DNA from: an uncultured Tolumonas sp.
Lineage (GTDB): Bacteria; Pseudomonadota; Gammaproteobacteria; Enterobacterales; Aeromonadaceae
Direction of reading: 5' to 3'
Assembly: GCF_963678185.1 (NCBI RefSeq)
Contig: NZ_OY782757.1
Location: 1,623,001 to 1,687,000, forward strand
Length of the DNA stretch: 64,000 nucleotides
Below, in pieces: positions 16,672-24,038 of the stretch. The notes below the pieces were generated by a model. It was not told the origin of the DNA. It ran no database searches and saw nothing but the letters and a program-made list of their open reading frames with translations. How positions within the stretch are numbered: the first letter of the stretch is position 1; each line of letters opens with the position of its first letter. The position numbers were made by a program, and so were the translations under genes.

Positions 16672-17268
16672 CTACAGGCTATTTTCTGCATCGTCTAAAG
16701 AGTTATATCCTTTTTTTCTGACTATATTATTAATGTTTTCAATTACCAAGTTTATATTATTGATTTTACATTCATCAACATAAGATAGAACATGCATAAG
16801 AGTTGGTAGAGAATATGTTAATAATTCAGACTCAAGATAAACACAAGCGCTTGTAGCACCATCAGAGCTATTAGTGAGCATAGATCTACTTTTCTTGCTT
16901 AGTTTAGGATAGCGTAATCTAAATTTTTCATGCCAAACTAAAAATGAGTTAATTATTTGATTGACTATCAATACATGCTGTTCCGATATAGAAGGCAATC
17001 TCGACTCAAGAGTTAAATACTCATCAATATGCGTATATTTCATCATCCTAGCATATTTTTCTACCACTAGATTTCCACCATTCAAATAAGCATCATTAAG
17101 TTCGTTTAATATTAATTCCAATATCTCCTCTGGATATATTTCCCACTGCGCACTACGCATAAGATAGAATTCAGAAAAGTTATTCTGGCAACTGGCTCGA
17201 CCTCCAGCATTGTTAGTCTCTTGAAAAAAAGACCATTCTATTTTTATTATTTCGTTTATTAAATCCAT
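16672..17268 (-). CDS. DUF4125 family protein
   Basis: A 198-residue mostly helical protein with the DUF4125 signature: an N-terminal I-x-EW-x-FFQ-x2-NN-x-GGRASCQ-x2 segment, then FYLMRSAQW and EKYARMMKYT. No enzymatic function is established for this family as far as I know. It begins one base after the stop of the DUF4037 gene, so the two are translationally coupled. Several Asn, Gly and Cys residues in the conserved N-terminal patch could form a binding or catalytic site, but that is a guess. Strongly AT-rich codon use sets it apart from the core genes. Confidence 0.75.
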   Translation of the reverse strand: MDLINEIIKIEWSFFQETNNAGGRASCQNNFSEFYLMRSAQWEIYPEEILELILNELNDAYLNGGNLVVEKYARMMKYTHIDEYLTLESRLPSISEQHVLIVNQIINSFLVWHEKFRLRYPKLSKKSRSMLTNSSDGATSACVYLESELLTYSLPTLMHVLSYVDECKINNINLVIENINNIVRKKGYNSLDDAENSL

Positions 17269-17269
17269 A

Positions 17270-18220
17270 TTAATCAGCCCATGGTGCTAAGTTTTTTATG
17301 ACCAGATCATGAATAGTCTGCTGAATAGCAACGCCATGATCACACAAGAAATCCGAATCGACATAAAATAATTCTTTAGATGCTAATTGATCAATGACAT
17401 CCCTACATATTTCTTCGATGCAATCAGTAACATCAGTAAGCTTTAAATAGTTTATTTCAGCAATTTTCTCATGCATTCTGATAGCAAAATCATCCATATT
17501 TAGCAATGCGTTATATGCCCATTTATCATATATAAGAAATCGATTATTTAACAAAAAAATTATGTGAATCAACTCCTTGATAAAATCAGAAATAAGTAGG
17601 TTAGCATATACAACATTTTCACGTTGTATTGCCCTTGATAAATTATACTGACCACTTTGGCCTAAGCGCATACATCGAGTTGATATCTTATTTCGCCAAA
17701 TGTCATTCGGATAATAGCCTAGTATACGCTCTCTAAACCTTGTAAATTCACCAAGTGGATCACAAAACACTTCTCCATTAGTTACAGTAGAAAGAGCATA
17801 TTCTGGAATGCCTCGCCATAAATTATTAGATTTAGAGTCAGGAATTGAACATCCCAAATATTTTTCATACCATGATTTAGTGTTCAATACACCTCTGCGA
17901 CCGACATTCCAAACACTCGAATTTATATCTTTATATGAAATGTTCTTTTTTATATAGCATGATATGTTTTTATTAATTTCACTAATGAAACCACTCAAAA
18001 ATACATGATGATTCATATAGTCTTCATCAGGCAACCAAATACAACATAGAGAACCAAAGTCATGATCTTCTGAATAGTTATCATCGAAACCGAAACACTC
18101 TGAACCCTCACCTATTAGCCCAAAGGCCAGATTATTAATCAAATCTGGAAATTTTTTCGCCAACGCAGGATATAGTACAACTTCAAAGTATTTCTTGGAT
18201 TTTAAAATTCCATTCATCAT
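17270..18220 (-). CDS. DUF4037 protein with nucleotidyltransferase motif
   Basis: A 316-residue DUF4037 protein. Near the N-terminus it has the signature of minimal nucleotidyltransferases: Gly39-Ser40 followed by Asp52-x-Asp54 in YSEDHDFG, the usual metal-binding pair. A third acidic residue further on cannot be picked with confidence. The rest is mainly helical. Such enzymes move a nucleoside monophosphate onto a protein, RNA or small molecule; the acceptor here is unknown. It is the middle gene of an operon with a TPR gene upstream (5-base gap) and DUF4125 downstream (1-base gap). AGGA precedes the ATG; the next codon is also ATG. Confidence 0.75.
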   Translation of the reverse strand: MMNGILKSKKYFEVVLYPALAKKFPDLINNLAFGLIGEGSECFGFDDNYSEDHDFGSLCCIWLPDEDYMNHHVFLSGFISEINKNISCYIKKNISYKDINSSVWNVGRRGVLNTKSWYEKYLGCSIPDSKSNNLWRGIPEYALSTVTNGEVFCDPLGEFTRFRERILGYYPNDIWRNKISTRCMRLGQSGQYNLSRAIQRENVVYANLLISDFIKELIHIIFLLNNRFLIYDKWAYNALLNMDDFAIRMHEKIAEINYLKLTDVTDCIEEICRDVIDQLASKELFYVDSDFLCDHGVAIQQTIHDLVIKNLAPWAD

Positions 18221-18225
18221 AAATC

Positions 18226-19050
18226 CTATTTAGAAGCTATTCGTTTCTGAACAACATCAATATTTCCTTGAACTCTCTTGTAATGATTACTATTTTCTCC
18301 AAATGATCTCTTGCAAATATTCAATATTGAATTATACGTTTCTAATGCTTTATGATATTGCTGGTTTTCATAATAATAGGTAGCCAATGAATTCATTGCT
18401 GCTGCATACAAGCTATGCTCTTCACCAACTGAATCTTTGTATATTTCTATTGCTTCTAACAAATACTCATAAGCTAAACAATCAAACCCCAATTTCAATG
18501 TTGGAATAACTGCATTATTAAGTGTTGTTGCGTAAGCAATTTTATGCTCTGTTTTTTTAAGTAAGTAAATACTCTTTTTGAAACACTCAAATGAATTTGC
18601 ATAATCATTTTGCTCAAGATAGTAATTACCAATATTATTATTAAAAACAGCTATAGAATATACTTCAGCGTTAAGCGTTTCATAGAGTAACTCCACCTCT
18701 TTATACATATTTAGCACGTCATCGGTGTATACGTGCATAAATCTATTAAGCTCTGCATAATTCAGAAGTGAGCTAGCATAATTTATATTATTCACACCAA
18801 TATTCGCACGGATAATATCTAGAGACTCTAAAACTGCTTCTTTTGCTTCTTGATATTCACCAACATATTTACCGCAACCGCATAACTCATTCAATATAGC
18901 TATATATTCAGGACTATTTTGACCATAATAATCCTTAATTAAAAATCTAAGTTTCATCAGGGTATTAAATTCAGTTATACTATCCCCATTCGCCAAGCTT
19001 TCGCGCCTTTTTGCATCTAAAATATCAATTTCATCTTTTTTATTAAACAT
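18226..19050 (-). CDS. Tetratricopeptide-repeat protein
   Basis: A 274-residue soluble protein made of at least five TPR-like helix pairs of the kinesin-light-chain style, for example YSIAVFNNNIGNYYLEQND, AYEYLLEAIEIYKDSVG and YHKALETYNSILNICKR. TPR domains bind other proteins; there is no signal peptide or membrane segment. It is the first gene of the TPR-DUF4037-DUF4125 operon, whose tight spacing suggests that the products act together, with this one as scaffold or sensor. No promoter could be fixed with confidence in the AT-rich DNA upstream. Confidence 0.8.
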   Translation of the reverse strand: MFNKKDEIDILDAKRRESLANGDSITEFNTLMKLRFLIKDYYGQNSPEYIAILNELCGCGKYVGEYQEAKEAVLESLDIIRANIGVNNINYASSLLNYAELNRFMHVYTDDVLNMYKEVELLYETLNAEVYSIAVFNNNIGNYYLEQNDYANSFECFKKSIYLLKKTEHKIAYATTLNNAVIPTLKLGFDCLAYEYLLEAIEIYKDSVGEEHSLYAAAMNSLATYYYENQQYHKALETYNSILNICKRSFGENSNHYKRVQGNIDVVQKRIASK

Positions 19051-19460
19051 TTAGCATCCTTGTTAATATAAATATGTTTCAATTTTTAATAAGTAATTTC
19101 ACAAAAAAAGAAAAATATGATCCAAAAGTTTGGTAAGTTGTTCTTTCGCGATCCAATAAGGGAATTAAATCTCCCACCTAAATTTCGAAACTTTAGCACT
19201 GTTATCAATAGGTAATAGAATTGACGATACGGTTCTGTGCATATAGTTCCCTCACCTCACACAACTTTCGTTTATCACCGAAACCTTCGAACGTAAGTTT
19301 AGAGCTCACCGTGTATTTAATATTTGATATAAATCACATTTATACATTTTAGATACACATTAAAAACCACAGCATTCAACATTTATTCACTCGACAACGC
19401 CTTGAAACCATCAATTAATGGCTCACAAAAAGTAGAGTAATGATGAACTAAGGGACTCTG
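19051..19460. other. Non-coding gap upstream of the TPR operon
   Basis: About 410 AT-rich bases between the TPR gene and the decayed transposase. I see no convincing ORF, RNA gene or strong repeat. It should hold the promoter of the TPR-DUF4037-DUF4125 operon. Confidence 0.4.
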
Positions 19461-19840
19461 GTTAATGCATTGATCACTGAAGCAGCGCAATCAGCGAAAA
19501 ATCAGCGTGATCCGGAAATGCATCAGACCAAGAAAGGCAATCAATGGCATTTTGAAAGATAAGTACATAAAGCCGTTGAGACGAAAAGTGATTTGACGCA
19601 TACGTTCGTTTTTAACAATGCCAGCTAACTAACGCATTGTGCTCGAGTTAGAGAAGGCGGGTGAATTTGTTTCAGGTGATACTGGTATCAAGGCGCAAAA
19701 AACGTGATGTATTGAGAGCAGTTGGTAACCGAGCATCCCGATAAAATCAAAAAATCGAAACAACATCCACGTCTGAATAAAGTAATAATTTGTATTGAGC
19801 ATTACTTAAAAGATCAAATTATTAGACGACAACTATGCTG
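19461..19840 (+). pseudogene. Decayed IS5-family transposase
   Basis: Conceptual translation in shifting frames gives recognisable IS5 transposase pieces: [17 protein letters not shown], then SDLTHTFVFNNA, then FVSGDTGIKAQK, then EHPDKIKKSKQHPRLNKV. They fall in the order found in an intact enzyme and are separated by stops and frameshifts. The N-terminal third and the catalytic C-terminal end are missing, and no terminal inverted repeats were found. It is an old insertion relic marking the region as a site of past mobile DNA. Confidence 0.85.
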
Positions 19841-19889
19841 ATACAGGGAATGGCTGTTCACGATATGCAGGAATATGCATAACGCACTA

Positions 19890-19908
19890 CCGGGCTATTA
19901 CAGCCCGG
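19890..19908. terminator. GC-rich hairpin near the end of the integrase operon
   Basis: A 7-bp stem CCGGGCT / AGCCCGG with a 5-base loop lies 12 bases beyond the stop of the 106-residue ORF. It lacks a T-run on either strand, so terminator function is only likely. Confidence 0.4.
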
Positions 19909-19919
19909 CATTATTGCTA

Positions 19920-20240
19920 TTAAATATAATATAGAACCTCACTATTGACCTTAATTCGAATGGTTTCGTCAATTTCTCGCAAGATTTGACCTGAGTCGAT
20001 TAATCCAGGATTACGAATTAAGTGCCATAAAAGAGACAAAATCTTTTGTGTCACCACAATTACGATACTCTCAATCAGATCGGTAGTATTTGGCATTGAG
20101 AGTAACCGCTCATAAATAATTGAGTGCACATCTTCATACATCGATTGAATATCATCTTCATTCATGGAAAAAAATCCTTCCGTCAACATGATATCAAAGC
20201 AGAAACTGGTGCAATGTACAGCAAGCATTGAGTATTTCAT
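19920..20240 (-). CDS. Hypothetical protein (106 aa) coupled to the integrase
   Basis: An ORF that starts in TAATG, sharing one base with the integrase stop, which is a classic sign of translational coupling. The ribosome site GGAGG lies in the last integrase codons. The product is acidic in the middle (MNEDDIQSMYEDVHS) with a hydrophobic helix near VIVVTQKILSLLWHLI. I do not recognise a family. Its place suggests a small accessory gene of the integrative element. An internal Met (MNEDD) could also be the start. Confidence 0.5.
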   Translation of the reverse strand: MKYSMLAVHCTSFCFDIMLTEGFFSMNEDDIQSMYEDVHSIIYERLLSMPNTTDLIESIVIVVTQKILSLLWHLIRNPGLIDSGQILREIDETIRIKVNSEVLYYI

Positions 20241-21415
20241 TATTGACCTCCATTTTGTAAAAAGGCTTCAAATGCACTGCCATCTTCTCGCGTTAAATTT
20301 GGTACATAACGTGAGTAAACTCGAAACAGCATTGTTGTCGTTGTATGCCCCATTTGATTAGCAATCCATTCTGGCGATTCACCAGACGCCAAAAGCAATG
20401 TGGCAAATGTATGACGGGTTTGGTACGGGTTACGTTTTTTCAGACCTGCCTTTTTCAGAGTCGGATACCAAATACTGCGAGATACCACCTGATAGTTGAG
20501 GTTCATCCCTTTCCCATTGGAAAAAACGAACTGACTTCTAGTGCCATATTTCATCTTATGCTCACGAAGTGACTGAACGACGCGATCTATCAATGAAATA
20601 ACGCGGTAAGACCCTTCTGTTTTTAGCCCCGCGATTTCCCCGCGAATAAGACTTTGATTGACCGTAATAGCCTTGCTGACTAAATCAACATCTCTCCACA
20701 TAAGACCATCGATCTCTCCAGTGCGCATTCCGGTAAAAAAGCGTGTAATGAAATAGCATTGATATTCTTCAGGTGCACATTCAATGACCTTTTCTACCTC
20801 CACAATGGAAAATGGATCAACGTCCGTTCTCGGTACTTTGAGCGCTTTGATATTTTTCCATGGTGACGTAAACTCATATCGATCAGCGGCTTCATTAAGT
20901 AACATTCTGAGCGGCGTCATAATATGATTAACTCTTGATGGACTTAGGAATTCCTCATTTCGTCCCGGTACTTTGGCGAGGATGGTACGAAATTGTAGGA
21001 TTTGCCCCTTATTGATGGCGCTGGTCTTTTTATTTCCAAAAGTAGGAATCAGGTACTTATTGATGACTCCCTCTACATCCATATAATGGCCTTTAGTCCA
21101 CTCGACTTTCTTTTCGCCTAACCAAAGCTTGGCAAATTCTTCAAACTTAGGAGAGTAAGGCGTATCAAAATGCACTTGCGCCTGTTTCTTACGTTCATCA
21201 ATTTTTTCGAATTGCTTATTTTTCTTACTCTTTGGAAAATATTTTCCATAGTTAAATGAACCAAGCGTAATTTCAGCTTCAATTGCTTTTAATAACCGAG
21301 CCAAGCGACTACGGTTAACACTTGTATCTTTTAGTTGTGTGTACTCCTTGCACCTCACCCCCAGATAGCGAAAATCCAGGTATAACTTGTCATTCTTGAC
21401 ATTAACAGAGCCCAT
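20240..21415 (-). CDS. int: Tyrosine recombinase (phage/island integrase)
   Basis: A 391-residue tyrosine recombinase. The N-terminal 60 residues form an arm-binding domain of the DUF3596 kind, the core-binding domain covers about 85-190, and the catalytic domain about 200-375. Catalytic residues are Arg231 in GMRTGE, Lys265, Arg334-His335 in YQTRHTFA, His357 in MGH and Tyr367 in RVYSRY; all are present, so it is probably active. Such enzymes insert and remove genomic islands or prophages, often at tRNA genes. It lies between a tRNA-Gly gene and accessory DNA, next to an excisionase-like gene. Confidence 0.93.
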   Translation of the reverse strand: MGSVNVKNDKLYLDFRYLGVRCKEYTQLKDTSVNRSRLARLLKAIEAEITLGSFNYGKYFPKSKKNKQFEKIDERKKQAQVHFDTPYSPKFEEFAKLWLGEKKVEWTKGHYMDVEGVINKYLIPTFGNKKTSAINKGQILQFRTILAKVPGRNEEFLSPSRVNHIMTPLRMLLNEAADRYEFTSPWKNIKALKVPRTDVDPFSIVEVEKVIECAPEEYQCYFITRFFTGMRTGEIDGLMWRDVDLVSKAITVNQSLIRGEIAGLKTEGSYRVISLIDRVVQSLREHKMKYGTRSQFVFSNGKGMNLNYQVVSRSIWYPTLKKAGLKKRNPYQTRHTFATLLLASGESPEWIANQMGHTTTTMLFRVYSRYVPNLTREDGSAFEAFLQNGGQ

Positions 21416-21425
21416 TATTTACCTC

Positions 21426-21638
21426 CTATAACCCATTAATTAATGATGCAACTGTGGCACCGTTTAGCATTTCCTCTTCGACCCGTTCCCAAATGAATAG
21501 AATTTTTCGTCCACCAAATGGTCTGATGTAATGAATTCCCTCAAAAAGAACCGAATCTTTAAGCTGTTCACGAATAACTCGCTTGTCATATTTGATAACG
21601 TCAGATAATTCATCAGTTGTTAAATAGGTAAAGCTCAT
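21426..21638 (-). CDS. Excisionase-like small DNA-binding protein
   Basis: A 70-residue protein ten bases upstream of the integrase start, in the same direction. The pattern YLTTDELSDVIKYDKRVIREQ resembles a winged-helix/MerR-like excisionase and the final IHYIRPFGGRKILFIW segment a wing. Size and position are those of recombination directionality factors, which bend att DNA so that the integrase excises. GGAGG precedes the ATG. The family assignment is by form and context only. Confidence 0.65.
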   Translation of the reverse strand: MSFTYLTTDELSDVIKYDKRVIREQLKDSVLFEGIHYIRPFGGRKILFIWERVEEEMLNGATVASLINGL

Positions 21639-21662
21639 ACCACCCTCCAGATACGTATATAC

Positions 21663-21770
21663 CCCTTTAAGGGCAATTATTACCCTCTAGAGGCACTAAC
21701 GTCAACCCATTTTAACCCCCTAAAGGGTAATATTTTTACTTATAAAGGCAATTTAGACCTTTTAGCGGGA
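21663..21770. promoter_or_regulatory. Operator array between xis-like gene and Cro/CI-like gene
   Basis: Repeated related palindromes: CCCTTTAAGGG (21663-21673), CCTCTAGAGG (21684-21693), CCCTAAAGGG (21718-21727), then weaker TTATAAAGGCA and CCTTTTAGCGGG further right. The shared form is CCCyyTArAGGG. They lie between divergent genes, as in a phage switch, and are the likely sites of the 73-residue regulator. Confidence 0.65.
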
Positions 21771-21832
21771 TATGGATCGCTTAGTGAGTCGTGATGTATA
21801 CTTTTGCAATCACGAATTAAAGAGTATAAAAA

Positions 21833-22054
21833 ATGATCAAATGCCATTTGTCCGCCCTTTTGGGAGCACGGCGATTGAAGATTTCAGATGTGGTTCGAGA
21901 CGCGGGAATTAACAGAAATACACTTACTCGGCTGTATCACGAAACGAACAACCGGATAGATTTTGAGACTCTTGAAAAGCTATGTCGTTACTTGGAATGC
22001 GAAATAGGAGAGTTACTAGAAATCGTTGATGATGAACCGAAGCAGGCAAACTAG
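21833..22054 (+). CDS. Cro/CI-type helix-turn-helix regulator (73 aa)
   Basis: A 73-residue protein that is essentially one XRE-type helix-turn-helix domain: LGARRLKISDVVRDAGINRNTLTRL is the DNA-binding part (shown in pieces LGARRLKIS, VVRDAGINRNTLTRL), followed by the LEKLCRYLECEIGELLE helix typical of short Cro/CI-like proteins. It is divergent from the excisionase-like gene across an operator array, so it probably controls excision. A terminator follows. Confidence 0.85.
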   Translation: MIKCHLSALLGARRLKISDVVRDAGINRNTLTRLYHETNNRIDFETLEKLCRYLECEIGELLEIVDDEPKQAN

Positions 22055-22074
22055 TTATTTACTCATGTAAAAAA

Positions 22075-22102
22075 CCATTTGGTCTACAAATGGTCCCTTT
22101 TT
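22075..22102 (+). terminator. Terminator after the HTH gene
   Basis: A 7-bp stem CCATTTG / CAAATGG with a 5-base loop is followed by TCCCTTTTT. Confidence 0.7.
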
Positions 22103-22225
22103 GGTCCCCAGCTTCATCTAAACAAATGAAAATGGGCACTTTTATGTTTAGGTTTAGATAACGATGAAGAGTTTTTTATTATCAAAATCAGGGGATTATA
22201 AAGTTGTATAGCTGAAGAGGATAGT

Positions 22226-22300
<75 letters not shown>

Positions 22301-22307
22301 AAGGCAT

Positions 22308-22352
22308 ACCGGTCAGATAAACTACAGTAACATCAGAATGTTACAGACCGGT
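22308..22352. repeat. Nested inverted repeat beside tRNA-Gly(TCC)
   Basis: Outer arms ACCGGTC (22308-22314) and GACCGGT (22346-22352) enclose inner arms GTAACAT (22327-22333) and ATGTTAC (22338-22344). It sits between the siaD stop and the 5' end of the tRNA, overlapping the expected tRNA promoter. Confidence 0.5.
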
Positions 22353-22386
22353 TGATAAGACGGCCGCTAATCTATCAGAGTCAGCT

Positions 22387-23106
22387 TTAAAGAACAACTT
22401 TTGTTTTTTCTAAGGCGGGTTCATAAACGACCAGTTGGTTGCGCCCTTGCGCTTTCGCTTGATACATAGCTAAATCCGCTTTGCGGATACTGTCATCAAT
22501 CGCTTCCGGCTCTACACACAGGTAACACCCAATACTGGCCGTTAAATTCCGAGTCCATTCGGCAGGCATCTGTAATTGGCGAATACCTTGCAATATTTTT
22601 TGGGCGACCGATAACATCGATTCTTGGGAGGAATCAGGTAACACAACTAAAAACTCTTCCCCGCCCCAACGGGCACAACAATCATAACCACGTAAGTTGC
22701 GCTGCAGTTCGGTGGCTAATTCCATCAAAATGCGGTCACCGGTTTGATGGCCGAAACTGTCATTGATCTGTTTGAAATAGTCGAGATCTAACAACAGCAA
22801 GGCAAAGGGCTGTTGTTCCCGCAACAAATAAGACGCCACTGCATTAATACGCTGATAAGCCCCAGTCCGGTTTAACAATCCGGTCAACGCATCACTGCTC
22901 GCTTTCTGCTCCAGTTTTTGATTCAGTTCCATGATCTGCGACTGCATTATGTCGCCAATACGGGCGACTTTATTCAGACGCCGCTCAAGACGATGGTATT
23001 GCTGCGTTAAATGCTGTAATTCTGCAAATAACGGGTGTTCACCATACTGTTCCGCCAATGCAGACAATCGCGTCTGCATTTCATGTTCGTCGGTATGATT
23101 ACTCAC
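22387..23106 (-). CDS. siaD: Diguanylate cyclase SiaD
   Basis: A GGDEF protein that makes cyclic di-GMP. The N-terminal 70 residues form a coiled coil. The GGDEF domain has active site GGEEF at about residues 148-152 and an intact inhibitory RxxD site (RGYD) five residues before it. I use GTG at 23106, with GAGG nine bases ahead and an eight-base overlap with siaC; a TTG further up (23121) is less likely. It is the last gene of a siaA-siaB-siaC-siaD operon. In Pseudomonas aeruginosa SiaC binds SiaD to activate it, and the order and sizes here match. Confidence 0.88.
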   Translation of the reverse strand: MSNHTDEHEMQTRLSALAEQYGEHPLFAELQHLTQQYHRLERRLNKVARIGDIMQSQIMELNQKLEQKASSDALTGLLNRTGAYQRINAVASYLLREQQPFALLLLDLDYFKQINDSFGHQTGDRILMELATELQRNLRGYDCCARWGGEEFLVVLPDSSQESMLSVAQKILQGIRQLQMPAEWTRNLTASIGCYLCVEPEAIDDSIRKADLAMYQAKAQGRNQLVVYEPALEKTKVVL

Positions 23107-23485
23107 AAGCAACAGCCTCAATTAAAAATGGGAACGACAGATCTTCACTGAATTCTTCTGCAGTGTCCTGTGCTCTTGGGTTACCTTGATGATAACGCCA
23201 AATCACCTCTACATTCTGGCCGTTCTCATGCGCATCTTCCAGCAGATCGAAGATATCCATCAAACATTTAATACTACCGGTGTTGAGATAAGGCATTTCT
23301 AATTGCAGCGCCACTTTGCCTTCGGCGGTTTTCAGATACTCTTTTACCCAATGGATGATCGGATGATAAAACTCAAAAGTATTTTCCGGGTAACTTTCGC
23401 CCGTGATTTGCAACACCCCGGTCTCTGCATTAAAACTGACAGCAGGAGATGATGTGGTTGCCGAAATAAGTAAATGATCCATCAA
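23099..23485 (-). CDS. siaC: SiaC, phospho-regulated activator of SiaD
   Basis: A 128-residue DUF1987 protein. Thr69 in PYLNTGSIK corresponds to the phosphorylated Thr68 of P. aeruginosa SiaC. Unphosphorylated SiaC binds and stimulates the cyclase SiaD; the kinase SiaB adds and the phosphatase SiaA removes the phosphate. It lies eight bases after siaB and overlaps siaD. The first two codons are both ATG and either could start it. Confidence 0.9.
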   Translation of the reverse strand: MMDHLLISATTSSPAVSFNAETGVLQITGESYPENTFEFYHPIIHWVKEYLKTAEGKVALQLEMPYLNTGSIKCLMDIFDLLEDAHENGQNVEVIWRYHQGNPRAQDTAEEFSEDLSFPFLIEAVACE

Positions 23486-23492
23486 AAAAGCC

Positions 23493-24038
23493 TCACACTA
23501 CTGCCTGTAAAGTGAAAAATGCAGTCTTATCATTGATAGGCTGAACCTGATATTCCAGCGGCTGGCTGGTCTTCCTTGCCATATCAATGAGCCCTAACCC
23601 TGCGCCGCTGGCTTCGTCTGCCAGTGGTTTCCTACGTTGCTCTTTATACAGCGCTTTGAGCCCGGCAGCATCCAATGTCCGCAGCTGCTCGATTTTGGCA
23701 ACCAGCGGTGATACATCCGCCAGATCGATCACGTTACCCGACACCACGACGTATTGTTCACCCTGCCGCCCAATGGTCAGCGTAATGGTGTTGTAAAGCG
23801 CCGGCGTTTCTGCTGATTGTTTCTTGCGTGCATAGTTACGCACGTTTTGTGTCTGTTCGATGTAAACCGAAAAAATATCCATCATTTTTTCGGTGCCCGG
23901 CGTTTCATTTTCCAGATAGCGACGCACCGCCATCCCCAGCTCTTCAATGATACTGTGCGTCAATGGGCCATTAAAACAGATCTGAATATTCGCTTCTTCA
24001 AACTGACGATGTAACGACCATAGATTAATCTGCTGCAT
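23493..24038 (-). CDS. siaB: SiaB-family protein kinase
   Basis: A 181-residue GHKL-type kinase of the SiaB family (DUF6272). The ATP-lid region GAGLGLIDMARKTS near the C-terminus is visible, and an N-terminal NGPLTHSIIEELG segment fits the family. SiaB phosphorylates SiaC and so lowers c-di-GMP production. It follows directly on the siaA stop with no gap, and the operon order siaABCD is retained. Confidence 0.88.
   Translation of the reverse strand: MQQINLWSLHRQFEEANIQICFNGPLTHSIIEELGMAVRRYLENETPGTEKMMDIFSVYIEQTQNVRNYARKKQSAETPALYNTITLTIGRQGEQYVVVSGNVIDLADVSPLVAKIEQLRTLDAAGLKALYKEQRRKPLADEASGAGLGLIDMARKTSQPLEYQVQPINDKTAFFTLQAVV

Noticed and set aside
22112..22169. Inverted repeat CTTCATCTAAAC ... 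GTTTAGATaacGATGAAG near the tRNA, considered as an att site
   Set aside because: No second copy seen elsewhere in the window and an interrupted stem; more likely a weak terminator.
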